Of a stretch of 64,000 bases of DNA, positions 15,513 through 24,093 are shown one piece after another. Position 1 is the first letter of the stretch. Every line of letters begins with the position of its first letter. A model generated the notes under the pieces. It did not search any database. It was not told the origin of the DNA and saw nothing but the letters and a program-made list of their open reading frames with translations. Source of the DNA: JAICYJ01 sp963797565 (GTDB lineage: Bacteria; Actinomycetota; Thermoleophilia; Gaiellales; JAICJC01); contig CAWCPM010000006.1 of NCBI GenBank assembly GCA_963797565.1, positions 1 to 64,000 on the forward strand. Reading direction: 5' to 3'. The position numbers were made by a program, and so were the translations under genes.

Positions 15513-16271
15513 ATGCGCCAGTCCGAACGTCTCAGCCGCATCGTCGAGCAGCTGTCCACGAACGGGTCGGTCGGAGTCGGCGACCTGGCCGCGGATCTGG
15601 GCGTCTCCTCGGCCACCGTGCGGCGCGACCTCGTGCTGCTCGAGCAGCAGCGGCTGCTGGCGCGCACCCACGGCGGCGCCATCGCAAACGGCGTCCTGTT
15701 CGAGCTGCCGCTGCGCTATCGCAGCGCCCGCCGCCAGGAGCAGAAGGCCCGGATCGCGAAGGTGGCGGCCGAGCGCGTGCCCGAGGGCGCCGCCATCGGC
15801 ATGACCGGCGGTACCACCACCACCGAGGCCGCCCGGGCACTGTCCGACCGGCGGCGGCTGACGGTCGTCACCAACTCCCTGAACATCGCCTCCGAGCTGG
15901 CGGTGCGCCCCAACCTGAAGCTGGTCGTGACCGGCGGCGTGGCCCGCCCCGAGTCCTACGAGCTGGTGGGGCCGCTGGCCGAGGCGTCGCTGTCCGGCCT
16001 GTACCTGGACATCGTGCTGGTGGGCGTGGACGGCATCGCCGTGGGCGCCGGCCTCACCACCCACCACGAGGTCGAGGCACACACCAACCGGGCGCTGATC
16101 GCTCGTGCCCGCCGCGTGGTGGTGGTGGCCGACAGCTCCAAGATCGGCCAGATCGCGTTCGCCCGCATCTGCGGCCTGGAGGCCGTGCACGAGGTGATCA
16201 GCGACACCGGCGCCGACCGCTCCGAGGTGGCCGCGCTGCGCGCGGCCGGCGTCACCGTCACCCTGGTTTAG
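15513..16271 (+). CDS. DeoR-family transcriptional repressor
   Basis: A 252-residue regulator. The N-terminal winged helix-turn-helix has the DeoR signature (IVEQLSTNGSVGVGDLAADL then VSSATVRRDLVLLEQQ, followed by RTHGGA). The C-terminal domain is the sugar-phosphate-sensing DeoRC fold with MTGGTTTTEAAR, TVVTNSLNIASEL, TGG and DIVLVGVDGI; these loops bind phosphorylated sugars. It diverges from the SIS-importer operon and probably represses it until a pathway sugar phosphate accumulates. It could also act at the 8.6 kb divergent promoter of the same island. It ends eight bases from the convergent FGE gene. Confidence 0.9.
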   Translation: MRQSERLSRIVEQLSTNGSVGVGDLAADLGVSSATVRRDLVLLEQQRLLARTHGGAIANGVLFELPLRYRSARRQEQKARIAKVAAERVPEGAAIGMTGGTTTTEAARALSDRRRLTVVTNSLNIASELAVRPNLKLVVTGGVARPESYELVGPLAEASLSGLYLDIVLVGVDGIAVGAGLTTHHEVEAHTNRALIARARRVVVVADSSKIGQIAFARICGLEAVHEVISDTGADRSEVAALRAAGVTVTLV

Positions 16272-16279
16272 GCTAGCCG

Positions 16280-17239
16280 TCAAGCGACGACGCGAAAGCC
16301 GATGTTCCCGGCCGACGCGTCCGGCGTGTTCGCGCTGCGCGCGTCCACCCGGTAGCGGAAGCAGTAGGAGTCGTGGCAGAGGTAGGAGCCGCCGCGCATG
16401 ACGCGGTGGCTGCCGGCCGGCGGCCCCTGCGGGTCCAGAGCCGGAGATGACGCGTAGTAGGCCGGGTCGAACCAGTCGCCGCACCACTCCCAGACGTTGC
16501 CGGTGGTGTTGAACAGCCCGTAGCCGTTGGGCTCGAACGCGTCCACGGGCGCCGTCCCCGCGTAGCCGTCCGCGACCGTGTTCTCGCCCGGGAAGCGGCC
16601 CTGGAACACGTTCATGCGGTGCTCGCCGCCGGGCTCGCGCTCCCCGCCCCACGGGTAGTGGCAGCCCGGATCGACGCCGCCGCGGGCGGCGTGCTCCCAC
16701 TCCGACTCGGTCGGCAGCCGCGTGCCGCTCCAGGCGCAGAAGGCAGCCGCGTCGGCCCACGACACGTGCACGGCCGGGTGGTCGTCGCGTCCGTCCAGAT
16801 CGGACTGCGGCCCCTCGGGGTGGTTCCAGTCGGAGCCGTACACCTGCCGCCACCAGGGCGCGGACGCCACGGCTCGGGTGTCGGGGAAGTCGTCGGGCAA
16901 CAGGCCGCCGAACACGAACGACCAGCCGAACCGCTCGGCGTCGGTGCGGTAACCGGTCTCGGCCACGAACCGGCCGAACAGCTGGTTGGTCACGGTGAAC
17001 TGCCCGATCCGGCACGGCCTCAGCCGCACCTCGTGCACCGGCGCCTCCCCGTCCTGCGGGTAGCCGTCGCCGGCGTCGTTGCCCTGCAGGGTGACGCCGC
17101 CCGGCAGCGCCACCAGCCCCAGCTCCGCCTCTCCCAGTGAGCCGCGCGGAACCGCCACCGCCTCCGCCACAGCACCTCCCGTGCCCGGCCTCGGCGGCGC
17201 GCAGCAGCCCGCCTGGCCCGGTGGCGTCGATGCGGTCAT
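16280..17239 (-). CDS. Formylglycine-generating enzyme (SUMF1/FGE)
   Basis: A 319-residue copper oxidase that converts the cysteine of a CxPxR motif in type I sulfatases to formylglycine. The active-site segment GGSYLCHDSYCFRYR contains Cys288 and Cys293 in the spacing of the human and Streptomyces copper-binding pair, followed by ARSANTPD, so this is a genuine FGE rather than one of the many sulfatase-modifying-factor relatives without the cysteines. Oddly its own N-terminus reads GCCAPPRPG, which itself matches CxPxR (Cys13 to Arg17). No sulfatase gene is in the window. It overlaps the upstream UPF0104 gene by ATGA, implying cotranscription with an envelope protein. Confidence 0.9.
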   Translation of the reverse strand: MTASTPPGQAGCCAPPRPGTGGAVAEAVAVPRGSLGEAELGLVALPGGVTLQGNDAGDGYPQDGEAPVHEVRLRPCRIGQFTVTNQLFGRFVAETGYRTDAERFGWSFVFGGLLPDDFPDTRAVASAPWWRQVYGSDWNHPEGPQSDLDGRDDHPAVHVSWADAAAFCAWSGTRLPTESEWEHAARGGVDPGCHYPWGGEREPGGEHRMNVFQGRFPGENTVADGYAGTAPVDAFEPNGYGLFNTTGNVWEWCGDWFDPAYYASSPALDPQGPPAGSHRVMRGGSYLCHDSYCFRYRVDARSANTPDASAGNIGFRVVA

Positions 17240-18225
17240 GCCCGGATGCTATCCCGTGGCGTCGGGCGGTCCGGTGTCGGCCACCGCCGCATCACCATCG
17301 GGCCGTCGGCGAGCGGGTCGTCCTCGCCGTCCTTCTTCTTCTTGACGTGGATCAGCCCCCGCGTCTGCTTCCACCCGATCTGCGTAGCCAGCATGGTCAG
17401 GCCGAACCCCACGCTCCACGCCGTCGTGATCAGCGCCTGGCCGACCGTGTAGGCCGTGATCGTGCTCTGTGGCGCCACCCCCTTCAGCACCACCGATATC
17501 AGCGCCGTCTGCGACCCGACCGCGCCCGGCGCGATCGCGATCGTCGACGAGATCGAGGACGCCGCCACGATCAGGAAGATGTTCTGCAAGGACACGGGGA
17601 TGTGGTAGGCGTACATGAAGGTGGCGTTCACGCCCATCCGCGCGGCGTAGGAGGCCGCTTCGACCAGCACCACCTGCGTCATGAACTTGCCCGGTGTGGT
17701 GAGGATGCCGCCGCCGTCCTTGGCCTGCTCCCAGGTGTGGTGCAGCCGCTGCCAGAGGATCTTTCCGACCACGTAGATCAGCGCGGCGCCGCCGATCACG
17801 ATGATCAGCGTCAGCCCGACGTGGTCTGCGAACCAGCCGAACTTGACGTCGAACGAGCCGGCCACGCTCAGGAACAGCCACAGGTAGATGATCGCGGCCA
17901 CCACCACGAAGAAGATGTTCTGCACGACCGTCGCGCCCACCAGGCCGGCCACGGTCGACCCGGCAATCGCGCTGCGGTACAGCCCCAGCATCGCCACCGT
18001 GCCGGCCGAAGCCGGCAGGATCGAGTTGAGGCCGGCGCCGCCGGCGTAGTAGCTCAGCACCTCGCGGTAGGGCAGCACCGACTTGGGATAGGCGGCGCGC
18101 AGGATGTTGCGCCACGCCAGCGAGATGAACAGCGTCTGCAGCAGCTGGAAGCTCAGGCCCAGCACCACCAGCGGCAGCGACACCGATTTCATCGTGTCCC
18201 ACAGCTGGCTCAGCCAGTCGGCCAC
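17236..18225 (-). CDS. UPF0104/LPG-synthase-type integral membrane protein
   Basis: A 329-residue multi-pass protein related to the membrane half of lysylphosphatidylglycerol synthases (AglD/MprF-type flippase domain) without any aminoacyl-transferase domain. About eight hydrophobic segments are visible, with the family features SYYAGGAGLNSILPASAGTVAML and SSTIAIAPGAVGSQTALISVVL, the paired glycine-proline re-entrant loops. The C-terminus is a basic-acidic tail (KKKKDGEDD). GTG start. It is the first gene of a two-gene unit with the FGE. A lipid or glycolipid translocation role is inferred from the family. A second UPF0104 protein is encoded 2.1 kb away on the same strand. Confidence 0.8.
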   Translation of the reverse strand: MADWLSQLWDTMKSVSLPLVVLGLSFQLLQTLFISLAWRNILRAAYPKSVLPYREVLSYYAGGAGLNSILPASAGTVAMLGLYRSAIAGSTVAGLVGATVVQNIFFVVVAAIIYLWLFLSVAGSFDVKFGWFADHVGLTLIIVIGGAALIYVVGKILWQRLHHTWEQAKDGGGILTTPGKFMTQVVLVEAASYAARMGVNATFMYAYHIPVSLQNIFLIVAASSISSTIAIAPGAVGSQTALISVVLKGVAPQSTITAYTVGQALITTAWSVGFGLTMLATQIGWKQTRGLIHVKKKKDGEDDPLADGPMVMRRWPTPDRPTPRDSIRA

Positions 18226-18351
18226 GTGTCCCCGATCCTCGGCTCTGCGATCTGCTCGGCGCTGCTGATGGGTGCGGCCTCCCCTGTGATGAGCGCAAGG
18301 CTACTACGGCCATCCGTCGTCATGGCCTCCGGTCGCGTAGGGTTTGCCCCG

Positions 18352-20382
18352 ATGAGCGCCGCTTCACAAACCGACCTGCGATGGCGTCCCGAGCGGCCGC
18401 AGGTGCGCCCGCTGCGGCTGGTGGTGAGCTGGGTGATCTCGGCGCTGTCGCTGCTGCTCGCGGCGCTGGTGCTACCGAACGTCACGGTATCCGGCTTCTG
18501 GGGCGCCCTCGGCATCGCCGCCCTGATCGCCATCCTGAATGCCATCCTGCCACCCGTGATCGCGGCGCTGCGGCTTCCGTTCACCCTGATCACGAGCTTC
18601 CTGCTGATCCTGGTCCTGGACGCGGCGATGCTGCGCGTCGCTTCGGAGGCCTTCCCCGGGGCGATGTACATCTCCAGCCTGGGACGGGCGCTGGCGGTTT
18701 CGCTGCTGGCGGCCGCAGCGACGATGGTGATCACGATCCTGGCCGGGATGGACGACGACGACGAGTACACGCTGCGCGTCACCCAGCGGATCGCGCGGCG
18801 CACCGGCAACGTCCAGCGCACCGACGAGCCGGGCGTGATCTACCTCGAGATCGACGGGCTGGGGCTGCCGGTGCTGCAGCGGGCGATGCGCGACGGGAAC
18901 GCGCCCGAGATGGCTCGCTGGCTGGCGGAGGGCTCGCATCACATGGTGGAGTGGCAGACCGACCTCTCGTCGCAGACCGGCGCCAGCCAGGCCGGGATCC
19001 TGCTGGGATCGAACCAGGACATCCCGGCCTTCCGCTGGGTCGAAAAGAGCACCGGCCGTGTCGTCGCCTGCTCCGGGCCGGACGACTGCGCGGAGATGGA
19101 GAAGCGCCTCGCCACCGGCGCCGGCCTGCTCGTGGGCGGGGGCGCCAGCCGCGGCAACCTGTTCTCCGGTGAGGCCGACGCGACGATCCTGACCGTCAGC
19201 CGGCTGAGTGCCGAGAAGACGGCGAACCCTGGCTACCGCAGCTTCTTCGCGAACGGGTTCAACGTCACCCGTGTGCTGGTGCTGTTCTTCTTCGAGGTGG
19301 GCCTGGAGTGGGTGGCCGCCATCCGCGGCATCCGCCGCGACGTGCAGCCGCGCGGGCACCGGGGCGGCAAGTACCCGTTCATCCGGGCCGGGATGTGCGT
19401 GGTCGTGCGCGACCTGATCGTGCACGGCGTGCTATCGGACATGATGCAGGGGCGCGCCGCCGTGTACGCCACGTTCTCGAGCTACGACGAGGTCGCACAC
19501 CACTCCGGCCTGGAGCGGGCCGACACGTTGGAGGCGCTGCGCAAGCTCGACGAGCAGTTCGGGCGAATCATGCGCGCATGCCCCTACGCGCCGCGGCCCT
19601 ACCGGATCGTGGTGCTGTCCGACCATGGTCAGACGCAGGGCGCCACCTTCCGCCAGCGCAACGGCTACGGGCTGGACGACCTCGTGCGCCGCTCGCTGGA
19701 GAGCGGCACGGTCGGCGAGATGTCAGGTGCCGAGGAGGCCCAGGCGATGGTCGGACATGCGCTCACCGAGGCCACCGGACGCGATGCCAAGGACCCGGAC
19801 GAGGATAGCCCCGCGGGCGAGGACGTGATCGTGCTGGGGTCCGGCAACCTGGGCCTGCTGTACCTGATGAACCACCCCGAGCGGCTGACGCTGGAGCAGA
19901 TCGAGGCCGAGCACCCGCGCCTGATCCCGGCGCTGCGCGCCCATCCCCACGTCGGCTGGCTGCTGGTGCGGGCGGCCTCCGGCCCGGTGGTGCTGGGCGC
20001 GACGGGCAGCCGCGACCTGGTGTCGGGCACGGTCGAAGGGGACGATCCGCTGGCGCCGTTCGCGCCGGAGGCGGCGCAGCACCTGGCCCGTACCGACGGC
20101 TTCTCCAACGTCGCCGACATCATGATCGGCAGCTTCTACAGCTCGGACCTCGAGCAGGGCTGCGCGTTCGAGGAACTGATCAGCTTTCACGGCGGGCTGG
20201 GCGGGCCGCAGACGCGGCCGTTCATCCTCTACCCGGTCGAGCTGGCCGCCCCGCAGCTGCCGATCCTGGGCGCCGCGCGGGTGCACGAGATCCTGTCCGG
20301 TTGGCGCCGCGACCTGCAGGGGGAGTTCGTTCCCAAGGCCGCGGTCACGCCGTCTGCGGCGCCCGGTGCCTCCGCCACGTGA
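18352..20382 (+). CDS. Membrane phage-holin-like domain fused to alkaline-phosphatase-type hydrolase
   Basis: A 676-residue fusion. Residues about 20-135 form four membrane segments of the phage holin 4_2 (YvlD-like) family; the rest is an alkaline-phosphatase superfamily phosphodiesterase/sulfatase fold. Metal-site motifs are visible: YLEIDGLG, the nucleophile region DLSSQTGASQAGILLG, SYDEVAHHSG and VVLSDHGQTQG. The hydrolase would sit on the cytoplasmic or outer face depending on topology; a fourth hydrophobic stretch (RVLVLFFFEVGLEWV) is inside it. It is flanked on both sides by UPF0104 proteins, so hydrolysis of a lipid-linked phosphate is a reasonable guess. Start uncertain: an ATG ten codons upstream is possible. 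It overlaps the convergent next gene by 38 bp. Confidence 0.75.
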   Translation: MSAASQTDLRWRPERPQVRPLRLVVSWVISALSLLLAALVLPNVTVSGFWGALGIAALIAILNAILPPVIAALRLPFTLITSFLLILVLDAAMLRVASEAFPGAMYISSLGRALAVSLLAAAATMVITILAGMDDDDEYTLRVTQRIARRTGNVQRTDEPGVIYLEIDGLGLPVLQRAMRDGNAPEMARWLAEGSHHMVEWQTDLSSQTGASQAGILLGSNQDIPAFRWVEKSTGRVVACSGPDDCAEMEKRLATGAGLLVGGGASRGNLFSGEADATILTVSRLSAEKTANPGYRSFFANGFNVTRVLVLFFFEVGLEWVAAIRGIRRDVQPRGHRGGKYPFIRAGMCVVVRDLIVHGVLSDMMQGRAAVYATFSSYDEVAHHSGLERADTLEALRKLDEQFGRIMRACPYAPRPYRIVVLSDHGQTQGATFRQRNGYGLDDLVRRSLESGTVGEMSGAEEAQAMVGHALTEATGRDAKDPDEDSPAGEDVIVLGSGNLGLLYLMNHPERLTLEQIEAEHPRLIPALRAHPHVGWLLVRAASGPVVLGATGSRDLVSGTVEGDDPLAPFAPEAAQHLARTDGFSNVADIMIGSFYSSDLEQGCAFEELISFHGGLGGPQTRPFILYPVELAAPQLPILGAARVHEILSGWRRDLQGEFVPKAAVTPSAAPGASAT

Positions 20383-21412
20383 GCCCCAGCATCGCCCCCA
20401 GCACCAGCGTCGGCACCACCGTCAGCACGCGGTAGAGCAGCACCGCCGCCACCGCCTCGGCGTTGCCGGCGCCGAAGCCGACCAGCGCGGAGGACAGGCC
20501 CAGCTCGACGATGCCGACACCGCCCGGCGTGATCGGGACGGCGGTCAGCAGGCGCACCAGCCCCCAGGCCGCCATCGCCTCCACCCAGGTCACCTCCGAG
20601 CTGGGCACGCCGGTCGCGCGCAGGCACACCAGCAGCACGCCGAACACCGTCAGGTGTCCGACGAATGCGGCCAGCGTGATCACGTGCCAGCGGCGGGCCA
20701 GCAGGTGGACCGTCTCGCCCCGGAAGCGCACCATCGCGGCTCCCCAGCCCGAGCGCGGCTTGCGGCGCACCAGCCGCAGCGCCCAGTTGGCGGCACGCTG
20801 CGCGCGGTCGCCCCAGACCTGCGCCTGCTCGTCGCTGCGGAACGCCAGCACAAGGGCCGTCGCCATGAACACGATCACGCCCATGCCGATCAGCCCGGCC
20901 GTCAGCAGCAGCGTGCTGGAGCCGCCGGTCAGGAGCAGCAGCGCCAGGGCCAGCATCGGCAGCGTCACGTTCACGATCTGGTTCCATGCGCCGGTCACGA
21001 CCACGGCCACGGCGATCGCGTTCGACCGGTATCCCCAGCTGCGCAGCATCGCGTATGACGCGGCCAGGCCGACCGCGTCGCCACCCGGCACGGCGATCGA
21101 GATCGCCGACGATGTCTGGGTCAGCACCATCGACTGGCGGTAGTTGAGTCCCGGCAGCGCCGCCATCCAGGGCGGCCCGTATGTGGCCACGTTGATGGCC
21201 GTGGCCACCGCCAGCGCCACCAGCGCCTCGTTGCTGAGGCCCGTCACCACATCCCACACGTCGGAGTAGTTGGCGATCCGGGGCAGCAGCACCAGGAACA
21301 CCAGCAGGATTGCGACGATGCCGACGACGGCCGGGCCGAACCTGCGCACCAGCGACTTCTGTTCCCGCTCCGGCTCCTGCGGCTCGCCCACGTCGGGCGG
21401 CTCGGAGGTCAC
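20345..21412 (-). CDS. UPF0104/LPG-synthase-type integral membrane protein, second copy
   Basis: A 355-residue multi-pass protein of the same superfamily as the one near 17.7 kb but clearly divergent. It has the conserved loops TSSAISIAVPGGDAVGLAASY and LLTAVPITPGGVGIVELGLSS and about eight membrane segments; the N-terminus is acidic and cytoplasmic. GTG start overlapping the stop of the upstream SHOCT membrane gene (GTGA), so the two are cotranscribed. Its 3' end overlaps the convergent phosphatase gene by 38 bp, which would make transcription of the two mutually interfering. Family members flip lipids or lipid-linked sugars; substrate unknown. Confidence 0.8.
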   Translation of the reverse strand: MTSEPPDVGEPQEPEREQKSLVRRFGPAVVGIVAILLVFLVLLPRIANYSDVWDVVTGLSNEALVALAVATAINVATYGPPWMAALPGLNYRQSMVLTQTSSAISIAVPGGDAVGLAASYAMLRSWGYRSNAIAVAVVVTGAWNQIVNVTLPMLALALLLLTGGSSTLLLTAGLIGMGVIVFMATALVLAFRSDEQAQVWGDRAQRAANWALRLVRRKPRSGWGAAMVRFRGETVHLLARRWHVITLAAFVGHLTVFGVLLVCLRATGVPSSEVTWVEAMAAWGLVRLLTAVPITPGGVGIVELGLSSALVGFGAGNAEAVAAVLLYRVLTVVPTLVLGAMLGLTWRRHRAPQTA

Positions 21413-22755
21413 GGCAACAGCGAGGATTTCATGGCCTGGAACTCCTGATCGGTCAGCGCGCCCTGGTCATGCAGCGCCGACAGCCGTTCCAGCTGGTCGA
21501 CCGGTGCCTCGGCCGCCGCCGGCGCGGCCTGCTGGGGCCGGGACAGCTTGGCCCTCACAGCAGTCGCCACATCGCCGCTCTCGGCGTCGGGGAACTCCTT
21601 CACCGACTGCCGCCGCACCGCCTCGAGGCCGATGCCGGCCAGCACGATCATCACCAGTGCCGGCACCGGGCGGCGGAAGGCCATCGTCGGCGCCCACCAG
21701 ATCAGGAACAGGACGACCGCGGCGAAGGCCACCCAGATGTGGCCGACATGGTCGCGTGCGTGCGGCGCGAAGACGCGCCGGATCGAGACCGCGCGCGATC
21801 CCTCGCCGGACACCCAGGCCCAGATCACCATGATGAATCCGACGGCGATTACGGTGCGGGTGGTGTCCTTGAGCAGGCCGGTGATGACATCCCAGGCGGC
21901 GTTTGCGGCCGGCCGGTTCTCCGGCAGCTTGACCAGGCTGTCGACCAGCATGTTGCCGCCGACGGTGCGTCCGATGACGAGGATCACCCCCGCCGCGATG
22001 ATGCCGAACCCGCAGTTGCGGACGGCTCGCCGCCGGTAGCCGGTGGCCAGGTACACGGCAAGGGCGTACAGGGCCAGCGAGACGAGCGGCAGCACCCAGG
22101 CCAGCACCTTCAGCCAGTGCGCGAGCGTCTGCACCAGCGATAGCTGGTCGGAGGTGAAGATCACGATCTTGCCGCCCGCGATGGTCGTGGTCGGGCTCAG
22201 CCCCAGCCGGCCGGCCAGGTTCTGTTCCAGGCCGCTGGTGTTGATCGAGACCTCGCCGCCCGCCGTTTTCAGGCGGCTGCCGCCGCCGTCCAGCACCAGC
22301 ACCAGTTGCGCGTGGGCCACCTTGTTCGCCTTGATCCACGCCTGCTGGGCGGGGTCGGAGGCCAGCAGGCGCGCGGCTGCGGTGTCGGCGTAGCCGCGCA
22401 GCGCTGCCGCGGCGGGCGCCGCCAGCGGCTGTGCCTGTTTGGGCAGCAGCGGCTGGATCTGCGTGGCGACGTCGACGTTCGCATAGAGCTGGTCGACCAG
22501 GTTTCTGGCGAGCGCCTGCTGGATCTCGGGCTGCTGCAGCAGCTGGGTGGTGGTGGCGTTGTAGCCGTCGGAGTCGAGCACGACGCGCCGGATCCACAGC
22601 GCCAGCACCGACAGGATCAGCACCAGCGATGCCGCGGCGATCAGGCTGCCGACCATCCATCGCCGGCGGCGGGATGCCTTGTGCGTTGCTTTCTGCGTTG
22701 CCTTCTGCTCGGCGTTCTCGGCCGCCTCACCCTCCACCGGCTGGTCGCTGCTCAC
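21409..22755 (-). CDS. Multi-pass membrane protein with C-terminal SHOCT motif
   Basis: About 448 residues. A charged cytoplasmic N-terminus is followed by one membrane helix (WMVGSLIAAASLVLILSVL), a large extracytoplasmic domain of about 170 residues rich in Gln/Ala helices, then five or six further helices, and a SHOCT motif at the end (QLERLSALHDQGALTDQEFQ). The layout resembles actinobacterial membrane proteins with repeats of an integrin-like external helix bundle. The GTG start is chosen because a GGCGGA box precedes it; in-frame ATGs up to 49 codons upstream are possible but sit in the divergent promoter region. Coupled to the UPF0104 gene. Function unknown. Confidence 0.7.
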   Translation of the reverse strand: MSSDQPVEGEAAENAEQKATQKATHKASRRRRWMVGSLIAAASLVLILSVLALWIRRVVLDSDGYNATTTQLLQQPEIQQALARNLVDQLYANVDVATQIQPLLPKQAQPLAAPAAAALRGYADTAAARLLASDPAQQAWIKANKVAHAQLVLVLDGGGSRLKTAGGEVSINTSGLEQNLAGRLGLSPTTTIAGGKIVIFTSDQLSLVQTLAHWLKVLAWVLPLVSLALYALAVYLATGYRRRAVRNCGFGIIAAGVILVIGRTVGGNMLVDSLVKLPENRPAANAAWDVITGLLKDTTRTVIAVGFIMVIWAWVSGEGSRAVSIRRVFAPHARDHVGHIWVAFAAVVLFLIWWAPTMAFRRPVPALVMIVLAGIGLEAVRRQSVKEFPDAESGDVATAVRAKLSRPQQAAPAAAEAPVDQLERLSALHDQGALTDQEFQAMKSSLLP

Positions 22756-22941
22756 GCTGTCCGCCCCGTCCTTTGTAAGTGATTGCTCAAGCCATGCTAA
22801 CGGCTGGCGCGGCATGTGGAGCAGGACTGCGCCCGTCATCCGCAGCCGGCGGCCGGGTGGATGTGAGCAAACACCCCTAGGTAAACGCTCTCTCATGTTC
22901 AAGAGCTACCCTGTGGGGGTTCAACTGGGAGGTTGCGGAAC

Positions 22942-24093
22942 ATGCGCATGGGCAGCAAGCGATCATCGGTGCGGGTGCTGGGCTGGGTGGGTCTGGCGCT
23001 GGTGATGCTGGGAGCGGTGAGCGTGACGGCGATGGCGTTGACCGCCAGTCACGCGAAGGTGCCGCCCTCAAAGCCGCTGGCCGTTGCGCTGCACGACGCC
23101 GCCACCGCGCCGCCCACCGGCGTGACCGCGCGTTTCGCCGTCCACCAGCACCTGATTCCCGGCAGCTCGACGCTGCTCTCCACCGGCCCCCTGGCCGGTG
23201 CCACCGGCACCGTCTGGGCCGCCGATGGCAAGGTGCGCCTGTCGATCCACTCGGCGCTGGGTTCCACCCAGCTCGCGTATGACGGCAGGTCGCTCACCTA
23301 CTACAGCCCCAAGAATCATTCCGCCTACCGCCTGGCGGTGCCGTCACACGAGCGCGGCAAGGCCTCGTCGACCGGGCATGCGCCTCCGTCGGTGGGCGAC
23401 ATCGGCAAGCTGCTCTCCGGCGTCGGGAACGACGCGGTGCTGTCGGGAGCGATCCCGGGCAACATCGCCGGACGCCCGGCCTACACGGTCGAGGTGCGGC
23501 CGCGTCAGTCTGCGGGGCTTATCGGCTCGCTGGCCCTGGCCTGGGACGCCACACACGGCGTGCCGCTGCGCTTCGCGATCACCCCGCGCGGCTCGGACAC
23601 GCCCGCGCTCGAGCTGGTCGTCACACACATCCGTTTCGGCAAGCTGCCGGCCGGCGCCACCAGCCTGACGCTGCCCCCGGGCACGCACACGGAGCGGGTG
23701 CACCTGCCCTCGAAGCAGCGCCTGCAGGGTGCCGCAAAGCACGTGCACTCGGTCACCGGCGCCGGTGCGGTCGCGAAGGCCGTGCCGTTCCACCTGACCG
23801 CTCCGGCCACGCTGGCCGGACGGCCGCGCACCGAGGTGCGGTCGCTGGGCGACGGCGCGCTGATCGTCTACGGCCACGGCCTCGACTCGCTGCTGGTGTA
23901 CGAGAAGCAGGCCGGCGGTCACGGCGTCTCGCTGCCGGCGATGGCGCCTGTGTCGGTCAACGGTGCGGCCGGGCATGAGATCGAGACGACGCTCGGCAGC
24001 ATCCTGCAGTTCAGCCGCGGCCGGGTCACCTACACGGTCGCCGGATTCCAGACGGCCGACACGATACTCAGCGCAGCACAGTCGCTGCATTGA
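22942..24093 (+). CDS. Exported LolA/RseB-like protein
   Basis: A 383-residue protein with an N-terminal signal anchor (LGWVGLALVMLGAVSVTAMAL) and a beta-rich body with short repeated strands: GTVWAADGKVRLSIHSALGS, LAYDGRSLTYYSPKNHSAYRL and PAYTVEVRPR. This is the pattern of the LolA/LppX/RseB half-barrel that binds lipid acyl chains or anti-sigma partners. No lipobox cysteine, so it is membrane-tethered or secreted. GGGAGG lies nine bases before the ATG; an upstream TTG has no spacing. It is the first gene of an operon with two ABC ATPase-permease pairs, which implies a sensor or carrier role for what they move. Confidence 0.75.
   Translation: MRMGSKRSSVRVLGWVGLALVMLGAVSVTAMALTASHAKVPPSKPLAVALHDAATAPPTGVTARFAVHQHLIPGSSTLLSTGPLAGATGTVWAADGKVRLSIHSALGSTQLAYDGRSLTYYSPKNHSAYRLAVPSHERGKASSTGHAPPSVGDIGKLLSGVGNDAVLSGAIPGNIAGRPAYTVEVRPRQSAGLIGSLALAWDATHGVPLRFAITPRGSDTPALELVVTHIRFGKLPAGATSLTLPPGTHTERVHLPSKQRLQGAAKHVHSVTGAGAVAKAVPFHLTAPATLAGRPRTEVRSLGDGALIVYGHGLDSLLVYEKQAGGHGVSLPAMAPVSVNGAAGHEIETTLGSILQFSRGRVTYTVAGFQTADTILSAAQSLH

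Noticed and set aside
7299..16271. Sulfoquinovose (sulfo-EMP) operon
   Set aside because: The aldolase and kinases alone fit, but no YihQ-type sulfoquinovosidase, sulfolactaldehyde reductase or sulfonate exporter is present, and the GH4 has the alpha-galactosidase signature.
17236..21412. Lysylphosphatidylglycerol synthases
   Set aside because: Both proteins have only the membrane flippase-like part; the aminoacyl-transferase domain is absent.
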